A stretch of DNA of 64,000 nt from Enterobacteriaceae bacterium RIT691 (GTDB lineage: Bacteria > Pseudomonadota > Gammaproteobacteria > Enterobacterales > Enterobacteriaceae). The first letter of the stretch is position 1. Every line of letters begins with the position of its first letter. Below, piece by piece: positions 1 to 6,942 of this stretch. The position numbers were made by a program, and so were the translations under genes. The stretch spans positions 1 to 64,000 of the forward strand of contig WJYM01000007.1 of the NCBI GenBank assembly GCA_009668205.1, in the 5' to 3' direction. The notes beneath the pieces are model-generated. The model did no database searches. It was not told the origin of the DNA and was given only the letters and a program-made list of their open reading frames with translations.

Positions 1-353
1 TCATCTATTATTTTATAATCTAGACAAAACTCCAGAGAATATTCATTCAACACACGATTAACATCATGAACAATAAACTCATCACTTTGCGAATCATACC
101 AGATGATAAAACCTCTTGATTCAGTATATGGGGAACATGATTCTTCAATAAAATCTAACAAAGAGGATTTACCTGAGCCATTCTTTCCAACAATCGCTTT
201 GATATTCAGGCCATTGTAATAATCAATTGTAGCCGTTTTTTTTAGTATTGTTATGTTCCAATTTGTTAATTTTACAATATAATTAGAACTAAATGATGCT
301 CCAAATTCAGTAAGTATTTTATGTTCTGATACATACACATAAACTAGTTCCAC
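1..353 (-). CDS. AAA/ABC-type ATPase, N-terminal part (runs off window)
   Basis: The leftward reading frame is open to the window edge. About 57 residues in it carries a clean Walker A motif, GKNGSGKSS (around 162-188), preceded by NGLNIKAIV, so this is the nucleotide-binding start of a P-loop ATPase. The opening, VELVYVYVSEHKI, resembles AAA ATPases often found in bacterial defence islands, but that is a recollection and not a search. I chose the GTG at 353 because GGAG lies six bases upstream; an in-frame ATG at 359 directly abuts that GGAG and would leave no spacer. The DNA is much more AT-rich than the core genome, which suggests transfer. The rest of the gene and any partner lie outside the window. 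Confidence 0.7.
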   Translation of the reverse strand, partial: MELVYVYVSEHKILTEFGASFSSNYIVKLTNWNITILKKTATIDYYNGLNIKAIVGKNGSGKSSLLDFIEESCSPYTESRGFIIWYDSQSDEFIVHDVNRVLNEYSLEFCLDYKIID

Positions 354-989
354 TGACATCTCCACAAAAATTCATTTCAAGAAAACATACTATGAGTATG
401 TTCCTTCAGCTCTCTATATATTATTTTTCGATTATCAATATTACTTATCCATAACAATGAATTTCTATATTTTCACGAAAAAAAATTAAAGAAACACTGA
501 TTACACTAATTTTCCTAGCACTCGTGTTTCGTTAAGAACGATTTTATACCTGTTTTTTATCACGTGCGAGGATTTGTGTGAAAAATTTTGATCCAAGCGT
601 GACAATACGATGATTCCGTGCGTTGCAGATTTATCACGTGAGCATTTCTTATCGCCTGTCAGGGAACCTTGTTAGATTGTAATCAATTGATATCTAGATC
701 TTGTCAATGCTGGTCAAATTCAATGCCTGATTTATGTCCCCGGTAGTTCTTGCTGGATACACATCCACCCTCTGCATCCATGCCACCTGCGGCTATGTTG
801 TAGTTGTTTGTCCACGAGTTCTGGCATGCAGGATTTTGGATATAAGAGATGCCGTAAGAAAATATCAACTATTTAGACCAAATCAGGGGAAGGATTAGGA
901 AAGTGGCGTTCAACGGGCTCTTATAGAGAGCCTCAATTTGTGACCGCCAATGTCAACGAGTTGCGTCTTATTACTGTGGATAGGTAAAA
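354..989. other. AT-rich intergenic region of the island edge
   Basis: No intact gene is visible in these 636 bases. The region holds the promoter side of the leftward ATPase, an 11-base direct repeat TTTATCACGTG at 556-566 and 630-640, a coding remnant at 704-868 listed separately, and a small hairpin, GGCTCT/AGAGCC, near 918-935 downstream of the leftward 399-residue gene. The hairpin has no T-run, so it is a poor terminator candidate. Confidence 0.5.
704..868 (-). pseudogene. Possible 3' remnant of an unknown gene
   Basis: A 54-codon leftward frame ends in TGA at 704-706 and reads like protein: it contains the segments SYIQNPACQNSWTNN, GGMDAEGGCVSS and KSGIEFDQH, rich in Gly, Asn, Cys and Trp. 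A stop lies directly upstream and there is no ATG or ribosome site, only a TTG. It is best seen as the C-terminal end of a decayed gene. I do not recognise the family. Chance cannot be excluded at this length. Confidence 0.3.
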
Positions 990-2189
990 CTAAAAGTCAA
1001 TGGTGTCATTTTCCATCATACGATTTATCTCTGCCGCTCTCCTGGCTCTTTCTAAATGAGTCGTGACGTAAATATCAGGCAGTAGAGGGGGTAGCGGAAG
1101 CGATCGCGTAAGGCTATAACTCACATACGCCTCTCTCATAGACTGTTCAACCTGCCATCCTTCAAGTTCCTGGTAATCAACCGACCAGTTGTCCTGCAGT
1201 GTTTTAGCTGTGTTGGCAATGGAAAACTTAAAGTATGGGTTCAACCCCATGAAGTTGCCGGCGAGCCAATCCTCTACGTGCCGAACCTTGGCAATGACCG
1301 AAAACTTTGCAATTGCCTCATCAATATCCCAGTTGGCAACGAACAACAGCAAGGCGGAAAATGCGAGTAACTTTTCCTCTTTATTTGCTCTGTCTTTAAC
1401 CGACTCATTCTGAAATTCTATGTAGTTATTGATAATGAAAGAGTTTAATTGAAGGGTCTTTGCATACTCTTCTTTCAATAGCTCAGGGTCTAAAAGTGTA
1501 GCATGTTGGGTTTTTGAGATATAATTTTGCAGTTCTTCAATGTGCTTCCGGTGAAGGTTTAGTTCATCCAGACGCCTCAACGTCGGTTGATGCAATCTTA
1601 CCGTTTCTCTCGAAATCGCCTTATCCCAATCGAAACCAGGCACGATAGCCTGCATTGGGTGGAAAGGTAAAAGGTCATCTCTATGCCACGCATACGGATA
1701 AACAGGCAGCGCAACAATATATGCTAACCAATCGATTTGCTCTTCGCTCAAGGCGATTTCGAATGTTGACTCGCACCGTTTAGCAAAGAACCATTGCCTC
1801 ATATTGCGCATTGCTTCTTGCGTGAAGATTTTTTCCTGAATACCTGCGCAAACCATCTTTCTGATCACATGAGTGATTTTCGTGCGATCTGTAGTGAACT
1901 GCACAAGATGTTGTCTGACTTCATTAGAAAGCCGATCGCCATAAAAATCACAAGATGGGTGATGTGCGCTAATATCGTTATCTCCCACAAACCTGAAATG
2001 AGCTTTTTTGCGATAAGCACCGTTTACAGATGCTCTTACATAAGAACCACCATTAGCCTCGCATATTGGACAGACTATATCTTCACGAGCAAAGGCATGT
2101 ACTGTGCTGTCATCTAAACCCAATAGTGCTACATATTGCTCAGGGTCTACCTCTTTTTGCAGAGCTTTTGAGTATGCTGTATCAGTCAT
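990..2189 (-). CDS. Unrecognised 399-residue protein with CoiA-like zinc cassette
   Basis: I do not recognise this protein. Residues 40-80 contain CPIC, then NGAYRKKAHFRF, then HHPSCDFYG, a spacing that resembles the N-terminal zinc-binding cassette of CoiA-like proteins (CPxC...HFxH...C), which often precedes a nuclease domain. The rest is charged and mostly helical by eye, with no signal peptide or membrane span. The start is well supported by AAGGA seven bases upstream. It lies 32 bases after the small gene at 2222-2410 on the same strand, so the two are probably co-transcribed. Its location beside an AT-rich P-loop ATPase suggests an accessory, possibly defence-related, function; this is inference from position only. 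Confidence 0.6.
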   Translation of the reverse strand: MTDTAYSKALQKEVDPEQYVALLGLDDSTVHAFAREDIVCPICEANGGSYVRASVNGAYRKKAHFRFVGDNDISAHHPSCDFYGDRLSNEVRQHLVQFTTDRTKITHVIRKMVCAGIQEKIFTQEAMRNMRQWFFAKRCESTFEIALSEEQIDWLAYIVALPVYPYAWHRDDLLPFHPMQAIVPGFDWDKAISRETVRLHQPTLRRLDELNLHRKHIEELQNYISKTQHATLLDPELLKEEYAKTLQLNSFIINNYIEFQNESVKDRANKEEKLLAFSALLLFVANWDIDEAIAKFSVIAKVRHVEDWLAGNFMGLNPYFKFSIANTAKTLQDNWSVDYQELEGWQVEQSMREAYVSYSLTRSLPLPPLLPDIYVTTHLERARRAAEINRMMENDTIDF

Positions 2190-2221
2190 TCGCGATTCCT
2201 TGTAAGCGATGCATCTGTTGG

Positions 2222-2410
2222 CTAACGATTGATCATTTTCCAGGCCACAGCGTACACCTTTTCATGCACTTCTATATCACACCATCCCTGCTCTTTCGCC
2301 AACCCATTTATGCTGTCTGGCAGGCAATCAAAAATCGTTGCTTTTAGCAGCTCTTCTGGCGTCTTGCCTACATCCACCAACACATCATTAATAATGTCTT
2401 CAGCCTTCAT
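2222..2410 (-). CDS. Small hypothetical protein (62 residues)
   Basis: A short leftward frame encodes an acidic, soluble-looking protein starting MKAEDIINDVLVDVG and ending AWKMINR. It lies 32 bases upstream of the zinc-cassette gene on the same strand and probably forms an operon with it. A weak GAGAAAG lies upstream of the ATG. No domain is recognisable. Its predicted helical content and its partner position would fit a small accessory or antitoxin-like protein, but nothing in the sequence proves that. Confidence 0.45.
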   Translation of the reverse strand: MKAEDIINDVLVDVGKTPEELLKATIFDCLPDSINGLAKEQGWCDIEVHEKVYAVAWKMINR

Positions 2411-2422
2411 AGCTTTCTCATA

Positions 2423-2624
2423 CTAGTACCAGGTTGGTAATCGGTCCACCAGCTCGGCGCCGCAATCAAATTGCACCACGTTGTAGCCAGAATCGACGAC
2501 AGCCTGGATGTTTGAAATTATTTCTTCCGAGATCCCAAAGAGGAGTCGAAACTACAGCCTTCGCATTACGAATTCGAGCCAACTCCAAAATGAGTACAAT
2601 TATGAGTGCAAATAAAAAAATAAT
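2423..2624 (-). pseudogene. Frameshifted remnant of an unknown gene
   Basis: Two adjacent leftward frames look like one interrupted coding sequence. The first reads LELARIRNAKAVVSTPL. After a one-base shift around 2531-2542 the second continues GISEEIISNIQAVVDSG and ends VQFDCGAELVDRLPTWY before TAG at 2423-2425. There is no start codon upstream, where the sequence turns to A/T runs with an in-frame TAA at 2625-2627. This is most likely the 3' end of a gene left behind by island rearrangement. I do not recognise the family. Confidence 0.35.
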
Positions 2625-2706
2625 TTAAAATAAGCATTTTAATCAATGTCATACATTCAAAATCACGGTTCAACGTCTGATTCGCGTTCCGCTCTTCAGC
2701 ATCACG

Positions 2707-2735
2707 AAAATCCACGCCTTTGCGTGGATTTTTTT
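2707..2735. terminator. Rho-independent terminator
   Basis: An 11-bp stem (AAAATCCACGC with GCGTGGATTTT) closes a CTTT loop and is followed by more T residues. It lies just after the stop of the leftward lipoprotein gene and also works in the rightward direction, so it probably insulates the lipoprotein pair from the island edge. Confidence 0.75.
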
Positions 2736-2757
2736 ATGCCCGCAAGGCGTGAACGGA

Positions 2758-3105
2758 TCAGCGTTCCGTGTAGTGGAAGTCAGACAGCACACCCGCCGGG
2801 GTGAAATTGACGACCAGATCCTGGGTTCTGTTACTGATGACAGGAATAAAGAGATAGAACTGCTGGTCGATTGTTTTCGAGTGATAGGTCCAGTGTGAAG
2901 ATGCATTGTAATCCGTCGGGGTTTCAGGCACACCAAGCAGGACCAGCACATCACGCTTTGTGGACACCTTTTCCTTCAGCCCTGCCCTGATCTCCTGTTG
3001 GGAATATTTTGCCAGCTGCGTTTCCTGCGTTCTGTCGTAGTTCCCTGTGCAGGCGCTGAGCAGGCTGCAAACAAAAAGCCCGCCCACGATCCTCATCATT
3101 TTCAT
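2758..3105 (-). CDS. Small lipoprotein, BamE/SmpA-like fold
   Basis: The 115-residue product has a lipoprotein signal peptide with lipobox LLSAC (Cys19), so it should be lipidated and anchored in the envelope. The mature part has the KRDVLVLLGVPETPT segment followed by WTYHS and a beta-rich end, the pattern of small BamE/SmpA-like lipoproteins where a short helix pair precedes a three-stranded sheet. It overlaps the upstream lipoprotein gene by four bases (ATGA), so the two are translationally coupled. A function in outer-membrane assembly cannot be assumed; only the fold resemblance is seen. Confidence 0.7.
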   Translation of the reverse strand: MKMMRIVGGLFVCSLLSACTGNYDRTQETQLAKYSQQEIRAGLKEKVSTKRDVLVLLGVPETPTDYNASSHWTYHSKTIDQQFYLFIPVISNRTQDLVVNFTPAGVLSDFHYTER

Positions 3106-3599
3106 CGAGTGACATCCTTCTCTACATAAATTGCATTCACGGAATCAAAAGCCACTTCCTTCAGATAAAGCACGCAGTAGCCTGATTTATCTCCGTAGCT
3201 GATATGGGCCTCATAGATTTTCTTTTTCTCAGGCGTGAACGGCAGGTTGACGCTGCATCCCTGGTACAATGCGTGATGAATGGTGGTGGGAATATCAGGC
3301 CGCAGGAGGGTTTCAAAATAGTCATCTTTGTAGCTTTTGCCGGTGACTTTCGGTAACCCAATGTCTTTGGTTGAGCCGAGGAAGGGGTTCATGAAGCGGT
3401 TATGTTTCATCACCCAACCGCCCTTTTCCTGGCTTGTTGGATCTTTGAGATACAGGGCGTAGCTCATCGGTGGGCCAATCAGCCGTATTTTCGCGACGTC
3501 ATCGGTTTGTGCGGGGGGATGGTATTCCGTCGGGACAGGAAAAAAAGTACTGCATCCCGCCAGCGACAGGCTCATCAAGAGCGCCATTAACTTGTTCAT
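3102..3599 (-). CDS. Hypothetical lipoprotein (165 residues)
   Basis: The N-terminus MNKLMALLMSLSLAGC is a typical lipoprotein signal with Cys16 as the lipidated residue. The mature protein has two further Cys residues (in QGCSVN and SGYCVL), which may form a disulfide in the periplasm. I do not recognise a named family. It is the first gene of a two-gene leftward operon with the BamE-like lipoprotein. A strong CRP-like site (3696-3717) lies about 100 bases upstream and could place the pair under catabolite control. Confidence 0.65.
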   Translation of the reverse strand: MNKLMALLMSLSLAGCSTFFPVPTEYHPPAQTDDVAKIRLIGPPMSYALYLKDPTSQEKGGWVMKHNRFMNPFLGSTKDIGLPKVTGKSYKDDYFETLLRPDIPTTIHHALYQGCSVNLPFTPEKKKIYEAHISYGDKSGYCVLYLKEVAFDSVNAIYVEKDVTR

Positions 3600-3987
3600 C
3601 TTATATCCTGATATCGCTTATTTTTCTCCGGGTTCATTTCATATAACGGAAACTTTGCCCAAAACCTTACCCTGAATGCGACACGCAGCTGTACAAAAGT
3701 GAGCCTTGTCACATTTTGTCGCAATCCATTCCCCCTGCAGATGATGACTTTGCTTATAAATCAAACCAATGCAGCAAAAAGATCCACGTGGTCAGCATTG
3801 TATTGTTAATCAGGCTCTGTAAAATCATCTGCCATGCTAAGCGTTTGTAAAATATTTAGTGGGACCCTGGTCAGAATGCCGTTCGCTCAGTCACCGCCTG
3901 GCGGCGCAGTTTCTGCAACCTGAGTCCTGTCTGTTCTTTCCGCGGCATCATTGCCATTGCAACACTTGATTTGCAGGGAACGTCATC
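3600..3987. other. Divergent intergenic region between lipoprotein genes
   Basis: These 388 bases separate the leftward lipoprotein pair from the rightward SH3-like lipoprotein. I see no coding frame. The region contains the CRP-like site listed separately and AGGGAA as ribosome site just before 3988. Confidence 0.6.
3696..3717. promoter_or_regulatory. Candidate CRP-binding site
   Basis: The core GTGAGCCTTGTCACA flanked by A and T runs matches the CRP consensus TGTGA-N6-TCACA at nine of ten conserved positions. It lies 97 bases upstream of the leftward lipoprotein operon start and 270 bases before the rightward gene, so the leftward operon is the more likely target. Confidence 0.5.
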
Positions 3988-4482
3988 ATGAAATTGCGAA
4001 ATTTATTGTCTCTTTTGGTCGTCACCGTGCTGGTAGGCTGTAAGGCACCGGAGCCGCCAATAAATGACAACACGCTGGTCACAAGCCAGGTCAATGGTGT
4101 GACGCTTATCCACCGCCATATTGTTGCCGTCCCGAAAGAATTCACCCCGATTAACGACAGCTACCGTGCGCTGTACGCAGGCTCCGTGCTGAGTACGCCA
4201 GACTTTGGCGGCAAAGTGCTTAGCGAGCTGGAAAACGGTCATACTTATACCGTGCTTGGCAGCGTCGAGAACGGATGGCTGGCGATTGCTGAAGACAATC
4301 AAAAAGAAATGCTCGGCTATGTTCCTTCGCGCGCGCTGGTGAAAAGCGAGCTGTATGCGCAAACCCTGAAAAAAGATCGCCCCCGTCGTAAAGCAGCCGG
4401 CAAAAAAGCCACCTGCGTCAGCGTGGACAGCAACAGTAAAGCCTGCCAGAAAGCGGATAGCGGAACCTGGATCATCAACTGA
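3988..4482 (+). CDS. SH3-like domain lipoprotein
   Basis: The 164-residue product begins with a lipoprotein signal (lipobox LVGC, Cys18). Residues about 65-118 contain a pattern typical of bacterial SH3-like domains (YAGSVLSTPDFGGKVLSEL, then GWLAIAEDNQ and GYVPSRAL), a fold that often binds peptidoglycan or envelope partners. The C-terminus is basic (KKDRPRRKAAGKK) with a Cys pair that may form a disulfide. It is followed 56 bases later by a secreted protein and then a kinase homologue on the same strand, which suggests one envelope-linked module. The exact role is unknown. Confidence 0.65.
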   Translation: MKLRNLLSLLVVTVLVGCKAPEPPINDNTLVTSQVNGVTLIHRHIVAVPKEFTPINDSYRALYAGSVLSTPDFGGKVLSELENGHTYTVLGSVENGWLAIAEDNQKEMLGYVPSRALVKSELYAQTLKKDRPRRKAAGKKATCVSVDSNSKACQKADSGTWIIN

Positions 4483-4538
4483 TCCTGACTCCCTCCGGCG
4501 GGCGGCGGTTTGTTTTTATAAATATATAAAGGAAATCT

Positions 4539-5489
4539 ATGAAACTCTGGCTTTCAGGTGTGGCGTTGCTGCTGGCATCTTCAACCGCATGGGCAGAGAA
4601 CTACCGTTTCGTCCAGTCCCCCTCATTAAAGCTGGACGTGTGGATTGATAACATCAGCAGCACGTCTGTACAGAGCTGGTGTGCCAAAGAACTCCCGCTA
4701 CGCATCGTCGCCAACGGAGAGAAAAATTCGTCGATACTGGTCGATTTCATGCCGAAGCTTGGCGCACTGCTCGAAAGCCAATGTGCCAGACTCCAGCGGG
4801 TTAACTGGCGGATGGAAGATTCGCAGGGGCATGCATTGGCCTCTGGCACCGCAGACCGCGATAAAGACTGGGACCTGAAAGTCGCCCCTGTCGATATCGA
4901 TCAACTTCCCGCAAAAACGGATCCTGACGGCCACCCGGTTGCCGCGGATCGAACCCCGTGGCAGGAATTTACCCTGCAGGATGGCTGCCGTCTGCGCACC
5001 TTTTGGACCGGAAATTCAGGTGCCTCGGCGCTGTTTATCCCGGACGGTCAGTGTGAGAAAGGCGGCTGGTTAAGCGGACCTGCCGACGTTACCCTGCGGG
5101 ACGGCGCAGAGCAGAAGCAGGTGCCAATGACCTTTGTGCATGGTTTCCCGGTCAACGGACTGCGCAGCACCATGCCTACCGATGACCTGCTTATCACCAC
5201 GCTTAACAACGAACGCATGGTCCTGAGCAACGAACAAGCGCCGCAAACCTGGATGATCCTGCCCTACAAACCCGAGATCAATGCATGGGTCGTCAGCGGG
5301 ATTATCGTCGTGAAGGCGCCCCGTGAGATGGCGATGGATGAAGCCAATCTGCAACGGCAGCTCGCTTCGGCACGTAAAGTCTGGAGCCGCTGGCTGCCAG
5401 CGGATGCCCCGATCACGTTCAGGCTCGTCGACTCTCTGCAAACGCAGATGCGGGATCCGGCCGTCGGCGCATGGCGCACACAAAACTAA
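4539..5489 (+). CDS. Secreted protein of unknown function (316 residues)
   Basis: The first 19 residues form a classical Sec signal peptide ending AWA before ENYRF, so the mature protein should be periplasmic or surface-exposed. It has four Cys residues in the mature part (near SWCAKE, ESQCAR, DGCRLR, DGQCEK), spaced as two possible disulfides. No catalytic motif is visible and I do not recognise the family. It sits between the SH3-like lipoprotein and the membrane-anchored kinase homologue, with GGAAA before the ATG and 38 bases to the next gene, so it is probably part of the same operon. Confidence 0.65.
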   Translation: MKLWLSGVALLLASSTAWAENYRFVQSPSLKLDVWIDNISSTSVQSWCAKELPLRIVANGEKNSSILVDFMPKLGALLESQCARLQRVNWRMEDSQGHALASGTADRDKDWDLKVAPVDIDQLPAKTDPDGHPVAADRTPWQEFTLQDGCRLRTFWTGNSGASALFIPDGQCEKGGWLSGPADVTLRDGAEQKQVPMTFVHGFPVNGLRSTMPTDDLLITTLNNERMVLSNEQAPQTWMILPYKPEINAWVVSGIIVVKAPREMAMDEANLQRQLASARKVWSRWLPADAPITFRLVDSLQTQMRDPAVGAWRTQN

Positions 5490-5527
5490 TGCGGGCCGTT
5501 GCCGCGTATTGAACAGAGACCCGTAGC

Positions 5528-6904
5528 ATGACAGATAACGATTACACACAGCGCCCCGCCAATGCTCTGCCGACAGGTTATCGTTTCGAGGAGTTTGAAA
5601 TTCAGGAAGTCATTGATACCAACAATGACAATATTGTCTATCAGGCCCTGGATCACCAACTCGAACGCCATGTGGCTATCCGTGAGTTTTTACCGCATGC
5701 CCTCATTGTTCGCAGCGACAGCCAGCGCCTGGTGCCGCGCAGCAAGCAGGACCAGTCCGTTTTTCTGGCCGGTCTGGACGCGTTCATTCGTGACTCGCGC
5801 CAGCTTGCCCGCCTGAACCATCCCAACGTGCTGCAAATTCTGCGCTTCTGGACGTATAACGACACGGCCTATGCAGCCACCCCGCTCTACAGCGGCATGA
5901 CGCTGGCGGAACTCATGCAGAAGCACCCGGAGCGCATCGATGAGGGGTGGCTTCGCCAAATCCTGCCTGTGCTCTGTAGCGCACTGGCCGCGCTACACGA
6001 TAAAGGGCTCACCCATTGCCGTTTATCGCTCAGCAGTATCCTGATTCAGGACAGCGGCTTACCGCTGTTGCTTGAGTTTGGCGCACCGCCTCAGCGCGTT
6101 GCTGAGGATGGCGGCAGTGAGATGAATAAGCTGCTGTTGCATCCAGGATTTACCCCGCTGGAGCAATACTCCGATGATGCCGACACCCCGTTGGGCCCGT
6201 GGACAGATATTTATTCCCTCGGCGCGATCCTTTACACGCTGGTAGGCGGATCGCGTCCTCCCACCAGCGTTGCGCGAAGTATTCAGGACAACTGCGTTCC
6301 ACTGACCGAGAGCCAACCGGCGGGCTATTCACAGCCGCTGCTGGCGGCTATCGATCGGGCGCTGATGCTGAGACCGGAAGACCGGCCGCAGAGCGTGGCG
6401 GAATTTGCGCAAATGGCCGGGCTTTCACTGGATACCGCCCCACTTGCGCCAGCCGCTCGCCCTGCCGGATCGATGCTGGTGCCGGTGGATACCCAGGCAT
6501 TGACGGCACTGAAACCGGTGCGAGGATGGGAAGCCTACAAAACGCCGCTGCTGACCAGCGCAGGCGTTGTGGTGGGATTGCTGGCCGGTGGATTGCTGTT
6601 TGGCCGCAGCGCCTCGATTGAGCACGCGAAAACAGTGCCGGACAGCGTCGCGCCAACTGCCTCATCCACTAAAGCGAGTACCGCAGATTCGGCGCTGAGC
6701 CGGGTTTATCTTCATGTCGAAGAGGGGGAGCAGTTGGCGGTGAATGGCAAGGAACAAAAAATGCCGGAAGTGACGAATGGCTACATCTCACTCCAGCTGT
6801 CGCCCGGTACGTACACCCTGACATTGCATAATGACAAGCAGTCCCGCAGTGCGCAAATCAGCGTGGATAAGCCAGGCACCTGGCTGTTGAATCCTCAGTC
6901 CTAG
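5528..6904 (+). CDS. Membrane-anchored Ser/Thr protein-kinase homologue, predicted pseudokinase
   Basis: Residues about 18-300 follow the eukaryotic-type Ser/Thr kinase fold: a VAI strand, a hydrophobic alphaE helix with LHDKGLTH, an activation-loop end HPGFTPLEQY and the DIYSLGAILY helix. The catalytic residues are replaced. The VAIK lysine is Arg52, HRD reads HCR (163-165) with no Lys or Asn following, and DFG reads EFG (183-185). A transmembrane helix around 335-355 leads to a C-terminal PEGA-like beta domain that should lie in the periplasm. The N-terminal part resembles kinases linked to type VI secretion. With these changes phosphotransfer is unlikely, and a sensing or scaffold role is more plausible. 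Genes at 3988 and 4539 are probable partners. Confidence 0.8.
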   Translation: MTDNDYTQRPANALPTGYRFEEFEIQEVIDTNNDNIVYQALDHQLERHVAIREFLPHALIVRSDSQRLVPRSKQDQSVFLAGLDAFIRDSRQLARLNHPNVLQILRFWTYNDTAYAATPLYSGMTLAELMQKHPERIDEGWLRQILPVLCSALAALHDKGLTHCRLSLSSILIQDSGLPLLLEFGAPPQRVAEDGGSEMNKLLLHPGFTPLEQYSDDADTPLGPWTDIYSLGAILYTLVGGSRPPTSVARSIQDNCVPLTESQPAGYSQPLLAAIDRALMLRPEDRPQSVAEFAQMAGLSLDTAPLAPAARPAGSMLVPVDTQALTALKPVRGWEAYKTPLLTSAGVVVGLLAGGLLFGRSASIEHAKTVPDSVAPTASSTKASTADSALSRVYLHVEEGEQLAVNGKEQKMPEVTNGYISLQLSPGTYTLTLHNDKQSRSAQISVDKPGTWLLNPQS

Positions 6905-6906
6905 TG

Positions 6907-6942
6907 AACAGCCCGACGGTGGATACCCTCGGGCTGTTTTAT
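6907..6942. terminator. Bidirectional terminator between convergent genes
   Basis: A 10-bp stem, AACAGCCCGA with TCGGGCTGTT, is followed by TTATTATT on the rightward strand. It separates the kinase-homologue gene from the convergent NCS1 permease gene. Confidence 0.75.

Noticed and set aside
556-640. Direct repeat TTTATCACGTG as an insertion footprint
   Set aside because: Only 11 bases, 74 bases apart, with nothing resembling an element between the copies; too short to claim as a target-site duplication.
2434-2628. Rightward 64-codon frame
   Set aside because: It is antisense to the better-reading remnant at 2423-2624, has no ribosome site and is arginine-rich in the way of a shadow frame.
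2640-2750. Possible tRNA 3' end or att site at the island junction
   Set aside because: The GGTTCAACG and terminator-like hairpin looked tRNA-like, but no acceptor stem, anticodon arm or CCA end can be folded, and no direct repeat to the left edge is available in the window.
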